Shown here piece by piece: positions 44,013-52,825 of a stretch of DNA of 64,000 nt (positions are counted from its first letter, which is position 1; every line of letters starts with the position of its first letter). A model generated the notes under the pieces. It was not told where the DNA came from and did no database searches. It saw only the letters and a program-made list of their open reading frames with translations. The stretch covers positions 66,069 through 130,068 of the forward strand of contig CAJTXP010000008.1 in the NCBI GenBank assembly GCA_910583615.1, read 5' to 3'. Made by a program: the position numbers and the translations under genes. The DNA comes from an uncultured Lachnospiraceae bacterium (GTDB lineage: Bacteria > Bacillota > Clostridia > Lachnospirales > Lachnospiraceae).

Positions 44013-44861
44013 ATGCTGTTAAAAGAAAGTTTACGACAAACAGGATTTATATTAAAGCAGCGGGAAGCCGGATTCACACTGACGGTTTTATTCTGGATCG
44101 TCCTTTGGAATTACCTGAAAAATGTAGTTACCTTTCAGGGGCTTGACATGTCTCAGATGTACGAACCCGTGAAGCTGCTTACGCTCAGTTACAACAAAAC
44201 ATATTATGATGCGGATACCGTCCTTCTTTTTACCATGTTGTATCCACTTCTGGTCCCGCTGGCTGCCGGGCTGTCTTATGCAAAGGAACAGCAGACAAAA
44301 GAAGAGGTTTTTCTGACTGCCCGTCTGGGGAAGGAACACTATATGCAGACGAAGCTTTTGTCGGTTTTCCTTGCTACTGTCCTTGTTTTTACGCTTCCGT
44401 TTCTCGTGGAAATACTGATTACCTGTGTCTCTTTTCCTTCTGATGCACACGGAGATCTGACAAATCTGAGTATTTACAGTCAGGAATATGCAGAAATGGT
44501 ACACCGCTATCCGGCATGCATGGTCTATATGGTTTCTCCGGTTCTTTATGCAGTTCTTGGAACGTTTCTGTTCGGAATCTGTTCCGGTATCATGGCTGCA
44601 TTTACAGCGGCAGTCTCCTTTTGCTTTTCCATAAAGTATCGGGTGCTTCTGTTCTTCCCGTCATTTCTGCTTTTAAACAGTACCCTGTATCTGAATGAAC
44701 TGTTTTCCACAGGAAGCCGCCAGATCAGCTGGTACGAATATCTGCTGCTTTTTAACGACAACAGAAAATTCTGCTGGTATCTGCCTGCTGCAGCAGCTTT
44801 CCTGTTTCTGGCAGTTATTGGTCTATATGAGATTGGGAAAAGGCAGGAGCGATACGGATGA
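44013..44861 (+). CDS. ABC-2 type permease, first of two
   Basis: 282 residues from the ATG at 44013 (MLLKESLRQTGFILKQREAG; GAGG eight bases upstream); a start 39 bases earlier has a poorer site. About six hydrophobic segments, with a long first loop after segment one (about 40-70). The KESLRQTGF start and SYAKEQQTKEEVFLTARLGK cytoplasmic loop are typical of ABC-2 exporters. It forms a unit with the next permease (4-base overlap) and the ATPase. Substrate unknown; export of, or protection from, the secreted protein is one idea. Confidence 0.75.
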   Translation: MLLKESLRQTGFILKQREAGFTLTVLFWIVLWNYLKNVVTFQGLDMSQMYEPVKLLTLSYNKTYYDADTVLLFTMLYPLLVPLAAGLSYAKEQQTKEEVFLTARLGKEHYMQTKLLSVFLATVLVFTLPFLVEILITCVSFPSDAHGDLTNLSIYSQEYAEMVHRYPACMVYMVSPVLYAVLGTFLFGICSGIMAAFTAAVSFCFSIKYRVLLFFPSFLLLNSTLYLNELFSTGSRQISWYEYLLLFNDNRKFCWYLPAAAAFLFLAVIGLYEIGKRQERYG

Positions 44862-45655
44862 AGTCTGAAAAAATAAGAGCTTCGCTCTGGGGACTGATAT
44901 CCGGCGTCTATCTTATGACTGCATTTGTAAACCCATATGACCAGGAAATATCTCTGAGCGAGGTTATTCTTCAGCTAAGCGGCTCAAGAGGCAGCTTTGT
45001 CATGGGATGTTCTCTGCCGGAGCTGCTTGGCTATATGCTTCGGATGCTGCCCTGTTATGCAGTGTCCATGATCTGGGGGATTGATCTGTACCGTCATTTC
45101 TGCACCGCGGGCGTCTACGTATTCAGCAGATGCACAAACCGGCTGAAGTGGTACAGAAGTATCCTGATTTCTCTGTTCGTAAAAGTTTGCATATTTGAGA
45201 CTGTCCTCACAGGGACGGTGATCCTGCTCAGTTCCTTCTGCTTTCGGGTGAAGATCCGGCAGGATAGTCTTATCATACTGGGTTGCCACCTGTCCGTCTT
45301 CCTCTTGTGGAATTTCATCTGGATACTTTTGATGAATCTTCTGGCTCTTGTATCCGGTAGCAGTATGGCGGCAGTTGTTGTAATGGGAATCCAGACGATC
45401 TGCCTTGCAGGTCTTGGTGCAGCAGGTTTTCTGGAAGCAAAACATGCTTCAGACCTGATGATTGAAAAACTGGTACAGCTAAACCCGATATCCTGCACGG
45501 TTCTTGGCTGGCAGTCTGAAGGGATGTATTCCATGAAATCGACGCATGCTCTGCTGTTCTTGACGATGTGCTGTATCTTCGTCATCATTGCAGGGGGAAT
45601 TTTGATTCACAGATCGGAACTGTTGACAGACAATCGGGAAATGGAGATGATGTAA
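44858..45655 (+). CDS. ABC-2 type permease-like membrane protein, second of two
   Basis: 265 residues with about six hydrophobic segments (around 10-25, 57-75, 105-130, 143-170, 176-200 and 231-250). The N-terminus is basic and short. It overlaps the first permease by 4 bases and ends one base before the ATPase start. I cannot place it in a named family, but the pairing with an ATPase gene makes an exporter component likely. Confidence 0.65.
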   Translation: MKSEKIRASLWGLISGVYLMTAFVNPYDQEISLSEVILQLSGSRGSFVMGCSLPELLGYMLRMLPCYAVSMIWGIDLYRHFCTAGVYVFSRCTNRLKWYRSILISLFVKVCIFETVLTGTVILLSSFCFRVKIRQDSLIILGCHLSVFLLWNFIWILLMNLLALVSGSSMAAVVVMGIQTICLAGLGAAGFLEAKHASDLMIEKLVQLNPISCTVLGWQSEGMYSMKSTHALLFLTMCCIFVIIAGGILIHRSELLTDNREMEMM

Positions 45656-45656
45656 C

Positions 45657-46304
45657 ATGAATAAACTGCTGAAAGCATGCAGAATCAATAAAAGCATACG
45701 AAACCATAAGATTTTGACCGATATTTCTTTCGAGCTGGAAAGCGGACATGTATATGGTTTATGGGGAAGAAACGGATCCGGTAAGACAATGTTGTTCCGG
45801 GCTCTTTCCGGACTTATGAAAGTTGATTCCGGCAGCATCTGCTGGGATGGTCAAAAACTTCATCAGGATTTTTCCGTTCTGCCAAATCTTGGCATTGTTC
45901 TTGAGCATGCAGGACTGTATCCAAATATGACGGGAATGGAAAACCTTTCTTATCTGGCCGGAATCAAAAAGACTGCAAATCGGCAGATGATCTGTGAAGC
46001 GATGGAACGGGTTGGACTGGATCCTTACGACAAACGTATCTACAGGAAATATTCCATGGGAATGAAACAGCGCCTTGCAATCGCACAGGCAGTAATGGAA
46101 CAGCCGGATATCATCATGCTGGACGAACCTGCGAATGGACTGGATGAGTCGGGTGTCTGGAAAATCAGAACATTAATCCGTCAGGAGAAAGAAAGAGGCG
46201 CGCTGATTCTTCTTGCCAGCCATAGCCGGGAAGATATGACGCTTCTGGCGGATCATATGTATCATATGTCTGACGGCAGTTTGACAGGAGGTGCGGGTGT
46301 ATGA
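45657..46304 (+). CDS. ABC transporter ATP-binding protein
   Basis: 215 residues. Walker A GRNGSGKTM (about 39-47), Q loop in VLEHAG, signature YSMGMKQRLAIAQ (about 124-136), Walker B IIMLDEPANGLD (about 147-158), and switch His in ASHSREDM. A complete small ATPase of the bacitracin/lantibiotic exporter type. One base separates it from the second permease, and its last four bases overlap the next gene. It powers the two permeases. Confidence 0.95.
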   Translation: MNKLLKACRINKSIRNHKILTDISFELESGHVYGLWGRNGSGKTMLFRALSGLMKVDSGSICWDGQKLHQDFSVLPNLGIVLEHAGLYPNMTGMENLSYLAGIKKTANRQMICEAMERVGLDPYDKRIYRKYSMGMKQRLAIAQAVMEQPDIIMLDEPANGLDESGVWKIRTLIRQEKERGALILLASHSREDMTLLADHMYHMSDGSLTGGAGV

Positions 46305-46990
46305 GACGATATCTGCATTTGTGGATAACGGTTCTGGCTCTCTTGACAGGCATCTGCTTTGGAATCAGCAAAAGAGCGACTTATACAGACATCAGCAAAG
46401 ACCTGTCTTATTTTGATACCATCTTTGTGGCTGAAGTTCTGGAAGAACATGCCGTACCTGCCTGTGAAGAGCTTCTGAAAAAACTTCCAGGAGCGCCCAT
46501 CATCGCAAAAGTGACCGGTGCGGGCGCAGTTGAACATCTGGCTTTTACCAGCAGACAGCCGGTTATCATAAAAGAACTGTATCAGGGCAGTGGCCCCAAA
46601 GAGGGAGAAACGATCTATCTTACATGCAGCACCTGGTCTTTGAGCCTGTATGGGGAACCCTGGTCCATGGAACGGGGCTTTGTCAATGTACTGAACACAG
46701 GAGAAGACTATCTGGTCTTTATCAACAGGCAGGAGGACGGCCTGGGGGAAAAAATCCCCGTTTATTCTCTGTACTGTTCAAATATCATCACGCCGGTGTT
46801 CTCCTGCGAAAACCGCCAGAACAGAATCGTTGATACTGCAGGAGTTCATACCTATGTTCCGTACTCTCAGGTAAAAGACAATGAATTTTTCGCAGCATCC
46901 ACTGCAGCCCTGGATGCCCTTGAAAAACTGAAGGAACATATGATGGAACTGTACCTGCCATCCGACACATATGAATACGTGATAAAATAA
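46301..46990 (+). CDS. Membrane-anchored extracellular protein, last gene of the island
   Basis: 229 residues, family not recognised. One N-terminal membrane segment (about 7-22, WITVLALLTGICFGI) and a soluble extracellular domain. That domain has a repeated theme of VIIKELYQGSGPKEGETIYL and DYLVFINRQEDGLGEKIPVYSLYC, reminiscent of secreted domains that govern peptide contact. Four Cys lie outside. It overlaps the ATPase gene by 4 bases and ends at a strong bidirectional hairpin, so it is the final gene of the operon. A lipid- or membrane-anchored immunity or substrate-binding role is speculation. Confidence 0.7.
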   Translation: MRRYLHLWITVLALLTGICFGISKRATYTDISKDLSYFDTIFVAEVLEEHAVPACEELLKKLPGAPIIAKVTGAGAVEHLAFTSRQPVIIKELYQGSGPKEGETIYLTCSTWSLSLYGEPWSMERGFVNVLNTGEDYLVFINRQEDGLGEKIPVYSLYCSNIITPVFSCENRQNRIVDTAGVHTYVPYSQVKDNEFFAASTAALDALEKLKEHMMELYLPSDTYEYVIK

Positions 46991-46995
46991 CTGTC

Positions 46996-47027
46996 AAAAC
47001 AGAGCAGAGATATATTCTCTGCTCTGT
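46996..47027. terminator. Bidirectional terminator at the end of the island
   Basis: Arms ACAGAGCAGAGA and TCTCTGCTCTGT pair perfectly around a five-base loop; AAAA precedes it, so on the minus strand it ends in TTTT. It separates the island from the convergent acyltransferase operon. Confidence 0.8.
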
Positions 47028-47035
47028 CTGATCGT

Positions 47036-48058
47036 TTAACTTCTGTTATGCACCGCCCAGCCCGCCCCCGTCAAAAGCGCCATGCTTCCGACCACCAGCA
47101 TTGCCTGTGTAAGCCAGAGAGGCAGTCCCGGCAGGGAGGCTCCGGCCCGGATGAACATGAACAAAAACATATGAAAGCAAAGGACGGTCAGCGTCTCCCG
47201 GCCCGCCAGCGAGCAGAGCCTTATAAACGGAGGGTATTTTTTCTGAAGCCACATGCCGGCGGCAAAAACCAGAAGAGAACCGGTGATTCCGGATGTCAGG
47301 CAGAGCAGCACGCTGTGCCCGTAATTTCCGCTGGACAGGTTCATGCTGCCGTTTAACTGAGAGGATACAAGAAATACAACCAGCAGCAGCCCAAGAACCC
47401 ACAACTCTCCCAGAAGCTTTTCCTGTTTCTTTTCCCGCAAAATCTCCCCTGACGCCATAAAACAGGCGAACAAAGGAACCGCGTCCAGGCTCCACGGCAG
47501 CAGCAGCTTTGTGCTGTAATGCCACAGGACCGCGAAAACAGCGCCAGAAGCAAGAAACGCATATTTCCAACGGCTCCTGCTGATCAGCCCGTACCATGCG
47601 TATGTCAGAAACATGGCCGTCAGAAACCAGAGCGGCGCATTCAGAAGGTTTAAAAGCACTGGATTCTCCCCGGCATATGCCATGTTGTACATTTGATTTC
47701 TGGAATAGAATATGCCGAAAATCGAGAAGAGCTTCAGATCACCTGGATTTCCCCCCAGCACGCAATCCTTCACCCAGAAAAACAGCCACAGAAAAGCGCT
47801 GGTCCCGGCATAAGGCGCCAGAAGGCGTCCCGCTTTTTTCTTCAGAAAACCTGCAAAAGACTCTGTTTCTCTGCAGCGGAAGGTATATCCTGCGGCCACG
47901 AAAAAAACAGGCATGTAGAACATGCCTCCGTAAAAGGTCACTGGTCCCATGGCACATTCTGCATGAACCAGAAGTACCACCAGGATCCCCATAACCTTTC
48001 CGAAATCCAGCCATCCAAGGCGCTTTTTTGTCTCATCCTTTTCCAAAGATCCGTCCAA
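47036..48058 (-). CDS. Acyltransferase 3 family membrane protein
   Basis: 340 residues with about ten hydrophobic segments. Acyltransferase 3 signature RLGWLDFGKVMGILVVLLVHAE (about 13-34) with its conserved His and MPVFFVAAGYTF. The best start is TTG at 48058, with GAGGTG upstream; the only other in-frame Met lies inside the first membrane helix. Its first 26 bases overlap the end of the preceding acyltransferase gene. Last gene of the polysaccharide operon; it likely acylates the sugar polymer made by the upstream enzymes. Confidence 0.8.
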   Translation of the reverse strand: MDGSLEKDETKKRLGWLDFGKVMGILVVLLVHAECAMGPVTFYGGMFYMPVFFVAAGYTFRCRETESFAGFLKKKAGRLLAPYAGTSAFLWLFFWVKDCVLGGNPGDLKLFSIFGIFYSRNQMYNMAYAGENPVLLNLLNAPLWFLTAMFLTYAWYGLISRSRWKYAFLASGAVFAVLWHYSTKLLLPWSLDAVPLFACFMASGEILREKKQEKLLGELWVLGLLLVVFLVSSQLNGSMNLSSGNYGHSVLLCLTSGITGSLLVFAAGMWLQKKYPPFIRLCSLAGRETLTVLCFHMFLFMFIRAGASLPGLPLWLTQAMLVVGSMALLTGAGWAVHNRS

Positions 48059-49184
48059 TCAGCACCTCTCCTTTCTTACCCAGCGGCTCCACATATCGAA
48101 ACGACAGTTCAGACAGCACAACCGTAATCCCGCCTGTCAGGATCAGGTTCAGAACACCGGTCACATTATAGCCCAGCCTTTCATGGAACGTCAGCAGGAA
48201 CCATGCCCCAAACGTGGCCATCACCGGAAAGTGAATCAGATACAGGGAATATGAGATCCTGCCGATATATAAAAATCCCCGCATGGAGAAAAATCTCTGA
48301 AGCGGTTCCAGGTTCAGCACTGCCGTCACAAAGCAGAGCACTCCAAAAATATGATAATAATTTACAAGCACCATGGGAAGGATCTCCCAGATGGTCCCTT
48401 CGTAACCAAATCCGGAAGAAGGATAGCCCATGAAATAAAGCCCCACGACCAGCAGGCACCATTGAAACGGGCGGTACCCGCACAGGCGTTTTTGCCATTT
48501 CCAGTCCATATGCATGAAATCACAAAGCACATATCCGAGAAAAATACTCAGAAAATCCGTGCGCAGCAGCACGGCAGCCAGTACTCCGTATAAAAGCCAG
48601 CGGAACCGGAACCGGCTTACAAAAGCCGCCAGCGCATAATCCAGATACGCCCCCAGAAACAGGATCTGGATCGTCCAGAGCACTCCGTTATAGTCATTAA
48701 TGCCAAAGAGAAAGCTGCCGTACAGGGCTTCCTTCAGCATGTCAGGAAAGGATGGTGAAAAAGCGTTGAAACCTGCAAACCACGCTTCCGAACCCGCCAC
48801 CGCCGCTGCCGGCGTATTGTAATACAGCCCAAGCTTCATGCACGCATAGATCGCCGCATTGACAATCAGCACCGCAGGCATCAGGCGTAAATAGCGCTTT
48901 TGGGCACTGCGGACCAGCCTGCTTTTCTCTCCCGTAAGAAAAAAACTCCTGCACAGCAGATAACCGCTCATGATCAGAAACAGACGCACAGCCGAGCTTC
49001 CGTTAAAGATCAGATTCAGCGGCGATTTCCCAATCGCAATGTCCAGATTTCCCGGAAGATGACAGCTTTCCGGCTGAAAATGATACATGCCGTAATAAAA
49101 CGCAAACACAAAGTGCGTCAGAAACACAACGATGCATCCCAGTCCCCTCAGTCCGTCCAGATATACTAATTTCTTCGTTTCCAT
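48033..49184 (-). CDS. Acyltransferase 3 family membrane protein (OafA/YrhL-like)
   Basis: 383 residues from the ATG at 49184 (METKKLVYLDGLRGLGCIVVF), the first start after an upstream stretch with no coding character and with AGGAA upstream. Signature YLDGLRGLGCIVVFLTHFVFA with conserved His, then RLFLIMSGYLLCRSFF. About ten hydrophobic segments. Probably O-acetylates a surface polymer. It overlaps the membrane protein gene upstream by 19 bases and the next acyltransferase by 26. Confidence 0.85.
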   Translation of the reverse strand: METKKLVYLDGLRGLGCIVVFLTHFVFAFYYGMYHFQPESCHLPGNLDIAIGKSPLNLIFNGSSAVRLFLIMSGYLLCRSFFLTGEKSRLVRSAQKRYLRLMPAVLIVNAAIYACMKLGLYYNTPAAAVAGSEAWFAGFNAFSPSFPDMLKEALYGSFLFGINDYNGVLWTIQILFLGAYLDYALAAFVSRFRFRWLLYGVLAAVLLRTDFLSIFLGYVLCDFMHMDWKWQKRLCGYRPFQWCLLVVGLYFMGYPSSGFGYEGTIWEILPMVLVNYYHIFGVLCFVTAVLNLEPLQRFFSMRGFLYIGRISYSLYLIHFPVMATFGAWFLLTFHERLGYNVTGVLNLILTGGITVVLSELSFRYVEPLGKKGEVLIGRIFGKG

Positions 49185-50206
49185 AAACTGATTCCTATTC
49201 CCGCGTCTCTCAAAAGCCCTGCGCCCAGCCAGAGGATCACCAGAAACTGCAAAACGGCAAACACTGCCATGGGCATCATGGATTCTCCGTTGAAACATTC
49301 CTGATACCCTGCAAAGGCTGCAATCTGCAGAAGCACCGGAGCCAGAAACTCTCCCGGCACAAGCATTACATAAAGTATTGCCAGAACACAGGGCAGATAT
49401 CCATAAGACTGATCCATATAAGGCAGAAAATATCCTGCAAACAACCCGCCAAACAGAAACAGCCGCAGAAGCTTTTTCCCATCCGGTTCCATCCCTCCCA
49501 TACTGATCAGGTACAGAAACAGTACAGACAGACCGCATGCAAGAAAAAGCCCCACCAGCGCCAGCGGGTCAACTGGCTGGCCCTGCACTGCCTCTCTTCC
49601 CACGATCTCATAGACGTTGGGCCAGTGAAAAGCAACCAGCGTATACCCGGCCGAAAGCCACGACCGGTAAGCGGCAAAAAATCTGGCTCCTCCTGCTGCC
49701 AGAAGCAGGAAGAGCTGTTCCGCCTTCAGGCGCCGGTTCTGCCACAAAGCCACGCATCCCATCAGAAGCCCGGTATATCTCACAGACCACAAAAGCAGCC
49801 CTGCCGTTACCAGCGTGAACAGCCACGCCCCCCGCCGGCGTCCTTCCGACTGCACCAGAAAAAGCAGTGCACAGACAAACAGAAGCGCTCCCACACAGGC
49901 ATTTCCCCGCAGGATCGTTCCTTCCGCCACAGTCACAGGCAGAATCAAAATCATCCCGTAGGTCAAAAGTGCTTTTTTCCTGCTTTTCGTCAGATGCCGG
50001 ACCAGCGCTGCAGCCGCCAGCGCAAGATACCATTCCGCCAGCATATACAGCCCGTTGGGAAGCCGGATCCCCAAAAAGGGCGTGCGCAGAAGATACGCCG
50101 TTCCCGTGATGCAGACGGCCAGAAGTCCTTCCAGAAAGTCAAAGGAAACCGTTCCCAGCCGGAATCTTTGGAACAGAAGTCCCCGGAGCAGATCATCCAC
50201 GTGCAT
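49166..50206 (-). CDS. Polytopic membrane protein, truncated paralogue of the adjacent GT-C enzyme
   Basis: 346 residues with about ten hydrophobic segments. Parts match the neighbouring 410-residue protein, e.g. FHWPNVYEIVGREAVQG against FPNIYQIIGNQYF, and FLPYMDQSYGYLPC against FLPHMHERYLYLTD. It lacks the first 70-100 residues of that protein, including the loop with Asp residues (FVADDW) expected to be catalytic. It may be a non-catalytic partner or a decaying duplicate. The start at 50206 overlaps the neighbour by 14 bases. Confidence 0.6.
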   Translation of the reverse strand: MHVDDLLRGLLFQRFRLGTVSFDFLEGLLAVCITGTAYLLRTPFLGIRLPNGLYMLAEWYLALAAAALVRHLTKSRKKALLTYGMILILPVTVAEGTILRGNACVGALLFVCALLFLVQSEGRRRGAWLFTLVTAGLLLWSVRYTGLLMGCVALWQNRRLKAEQLFLLLAAGGARFFAAYRSWLSAGYTLVAFHWPNVYEIVGREAVQGQPVDPLALVGLFLACGLSVLFLYLISMGGMEPDGKKLLRLFLFGGLFAGYFLPYMDQSYGYLPCVLAILYVMLVPGEFLAPVLLQIAAFAGYQECFNGESMMPMAVFAVLQFLVILWLGAGLLRDAGIGISLWKRRN

Positions 50207-51425
50207 CCCTTATCCTCCCTTCTTCCTTTTCCTCCGGTCCTGGCAGTTCCCCGTCATACCGGGGATAGTGATACAGATCAAGCCCGACAATAATCAATAC
50301 GGCCAGCTGTACAAAAGCCAGCACGCCATAAGGCACACAGGGCGGTTTTTTCGTCAGATACTCCGCATAGCCCACCACCGTCAGAAAGCCCGTGGCAATA
50401 AACAGCCCGAAACGTTTCGGACGGATCAGCACATAGATCAGCAGAAACGCATCCGTCAGATACAGATACCGTTCATGCATATGAGGAAGAAAATACGTGG
50501 TCAGGATCCCGAAAAACACCACCATCAGGATCACATATTCCTTCGTAACCCTCACCTTCTGATACGCCATCACAAACAGGACCAGCATCAGGATCCCCAG
50601 GATCAGATACATCCCCGCCCCCACGTACTCATCCAGAAAATACTGATTTCCGATAATCTGATAAATATTGGGAAATTTAATGGATAAAGACCACCGGTCC
50701 TTGCCGCCCTGAAAGGCATAGATGCCGATCAGCTCTGAAAAAGGACGTCCCGCCAGCCAGGCTGGAAGGATTCCCAGAAGGTACATAACCGGTATGGGCA
50801 GAAAATGCTTCAGATCCACTTTCCCGCGCACCCACAAAATGACGAGAAACGGAAAGATAAAAAGCGTCTGCAGCTTGACTGCAAAAGCCGTTCCGTAAAA
50901 CCACATGCCCGTCCACGTCTTTCCTTTCAGCAAAAACATCACGCAGCACAAAATCAGTATGGTATAGATAATATCGCACTGGGACCACACCGCCGCATTC
51001 AGGATAACCGTAGGAAGGAACAGAAAGAGGCCGTAGGCGAACTGAGCCCGCCTCCGGCTGCCGGTGCATTCCATCACGATCCCGGCGATGACCGCCGCTC
51101 CGGCAAATTCCAGCAGACAGCAGATCCCTTTGAAGGCAGTCATGGCATTAAACGGAAGGAGCGTGATCCCGTATAACAGATACATGACCGGCGGCGCATA
51201 GTCATAAAAATCCTCCGCCAGAGCCGAAAATCCTTTTGTCTGAAGCTCCAGAAGCCAGCTGCTCCAGTAGATGCTCCAGTCATCCGCCACAAAAGACCGC
51301 ACCAGCACGCGGACCGTCACTGCCAGAGCCGTAAGCACGGTCAGAAAGAGCAGTTCCGCTCCCTTAAGCCTGTACGGCCCAAAAGAAAATTCTTTTTTCA
51401 TCCAGTTTCTCACATATTGATCCAT
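50193..51425 (-). CDS. Probable GT-C mannosyltransferase-like membrane protein
   Basis: 410 residues with about ten hydrophobic segments. The N-terminal loop RSFVADDWSIYWSSW (about 43-57) has the acidic pair typical of GT-C active sites. WSQCDIIYTILILC, FPNIYQIIG and FLPHMHERYLYLTD resemble GPI18/PIG-V-type mannosyltransferases and bacterial relatives. It would use a polyprenyl-phosphate sugar, which the neighbouring GT2 gene at 51443 could make. Overlaps its truncated paralogue. Confidence 0.7.
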   Translation of the reverse strand: MDQYVRNWMKKEFSFGPYRLKGAELLFLTVLTALAVTVRVLVRSFVADDWSIYWSSWLLELQTKGFSALAEDFYDYAPPVMYLLYGITLLPFNAMTAFKGICCLLEFAGAAVIAGIVMECTGSRRRAQFAYGLFLFLPTVILNAAVWSQCDIIYTILILCCVMFLLKGKTWTGMWFYGTAFAVKLQTLFIFPFLVILWVRGKVDLKHFLPIPVMYLLGILPAWLAGRPFSELIGIYAFQGGKDRWSLSIKFPNIYQIIGNQYFLDEYVGAGMYLILGILMLVLFVMAYQKVRVTKEYVILMVVFFGILTTYFLPHMHERYLYLTDAFLLIYVLIRPKRFGLFIATGFLTVVGYAEYLTKKPPCVPYGVLAFVQLAVLIIVGLDLYHYPRYDGELPGPEEKEEGRIRDARG

Positions 51426-51442
51426 AAACGCTCCTGTCCCGC

Positions 51443-52408
51443 TTATCTAATCACTTTTTCTATAATGAATCTGGGTCTTTTCTTCGTCTCCAGATAAATC
51501 TTCCCGATATATTCCCCGATCACGCCGATGGCCAGAAGCTGCAGGCCTCCGATGGCCCAGATGGACACGATGAGGGACGTCCAGCCGATGCTCGTATTTC
51601 CCAGAAAATGCTGGATCAGAGAGTAGGCCAGCATGGCAATGCTGCACAGGAAAATGAGCATGCCAAGAAAGACGATGAACCGAATGGGCTTGATGGAAAG
51701 AGACGTGATTCCATCCACCGCCAGCGCCAACATCTTCTTCAGCGGGTATTTGGACTCGCCCGCAAACCGTTCATGCCGCTCATAAGTCACCACGCCGGTC
51801 TGAAATCCGATCATCGGTACGATTCCGCGAAGAAACAGGTTTACTTCCTGATAGTTCTCCATCTCTTCCAGCGCCCGCCGGCTCATGAGACGGTAATCCG
51901 CATGGTTGAAGACCACCTCTCCGCCCATCAGATTGATGAGCTTATAAAAACCCTCCGCCGTGAATTTCTTGAAAAACGTATCGGTGTCCCGGGCGCTTCG
52001 CACGCCGTAGACAATTTCGCAGCCCTCGTAGTATTTCTCCACAAACTGGTCGATGACGTCGATGTCATCCTGCAGATCCGCATCCAGAGAGATCACCATG
52101 TCCGCATATTGCTTCGCCGTCATCAGTCCCCCCAACAGCGCATTCTGATGCCCGCGGTTTCTGGAAAGCTTTACCCCCGAAAACACGGGATTTTCCCCAT
52201 GCAGCTCCTCGATCATCTCCCAGGTCCGGTCTTTTGAACCGTCGTTAACAAACAGGATCCGGCTCTCCCTGGAGATCGTCCCCCGCTCCATCAGGCTTTG
52301 CAGCTTCTCAAGAAGCCTTTGTGACGTCTCCGGCAGGACCTCCTGCTCATTATAGCACGGGATGACCAGATACAGGATCTGTCCCCTCTTATTTCTCATA
52401 TCTTCCAT
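51443..52408 (-). CDS. GT2 glycosyltransferase, polyprenyl-phosphate sugar synthase (GtrB/DPM1-like)
   Basis: 321 residues. GT-A domain with YLVIPCYNEQEVLP, LFVNDGSKDRTW, GVKLSRNRGHQNALLGGL and the DxD equivalent SLDADLQD; then MSRRALEEM and two C-terminal membrane helices (about 235-260, 270-295) and GEYIGKIYLETKKRP, which mark the GtrB/ArnC subgroup. It moves a sugar onto undecaprenyl phosphate at the inner face. The start has GAGGA nine bases upstream. Confidence 0.92.
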   Translation of the reverse strand: MEDMRNKRGQILYLVIPCYNEQEVLPETSQRLLEKLQSLMERGTISRESRILFVNDGSKDRTWEMIEELHGENPVFSGVKLSRNRGHQNALLGGLMTAKQYADMVISLDADLQDDIDVIDQFVEKYYEGCEIVYGVRSARDTDTFFKKFTAEGFYKLINLMGGEVVFNHADYRLMSRRALEEMENYQEVNLFLRGIVPMIGFQTGVVTYERHERFAGESKYPLKKMLALAVDGITSLSIKPIRFIVFLGMLIFLCSIAMLAYSLIQHFLGNTSIGWTSLIVSIWAIGGLQLLAIGVIGEYIGKIYLETKKRPRFIIEKVIR

Positions 52409-52413
52409 ATCTT

Positions 52414-52806
52414 TTATTCCTCTTCCTGTCTGTTTACTGCCTTTGCATCTTTCAGTTCCGCCTCCAGCTCCCTGAGCCGCTTCTCATTCAGCGCCACCAT
52501 CTGATCCAGCGTCCGGATGCTGTTGGACATTCTGGAGAGCGCCACGGTCAGAGAAAAGATGATCACCAGGGAAAAGCAGAACCCCAGGAAAAAGATCATG
52601 TTCACCGGCGCGTAAATGCCCAGAAAATCTGACACTACGATCAGAAGCTTTGGTGCACAGTCAAAAAGGAAGAGCGCGCACAGCACCGCCATCCAGGAAA
52701 GCGCATACTTCAGTTCCAGGCTGCGCCTGCGTATCATGTTCACCAGAACCGCGAAAACAAACAGAATCGCAATCCCGATCACGATCTGTAATTTTACCGT
52801 CATCAT
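52414..52806 (-). CDS. DUF2304 membrane protein
   Basis: 130 residues. Three hydrophobic segments (about 6-24, 33-58, 66-88) then a coiled-coil tail (about 92-120, DQMVALNEKRLRELEAELKD). LEIKYALSW-like core (here SLELKYALSWMAV) and FLGFCFSLVIIF match DUF2304, which is regularly found beside DPM1-like GT2 genes. Probably an accessory to the glycosyltransferase in either flank. It lies 5 bases before the GtrB-like gene. Confidence 0.85.
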   Translation of the reverse strand: MMTVKLQIVIGIAILFVFAVLVNMIRRRSLELKYALSWMAVLCALFLFDCAPKLLIVVSDFLGIYAPVNMIFFLGFCFSLVIIFSLTVALSRMSNSIRTLDQMVALNEKRLRELEAELKDAKAVNRQEEE

Positions 52807-52825
52807 AACCCATACTCTCCTGCTT

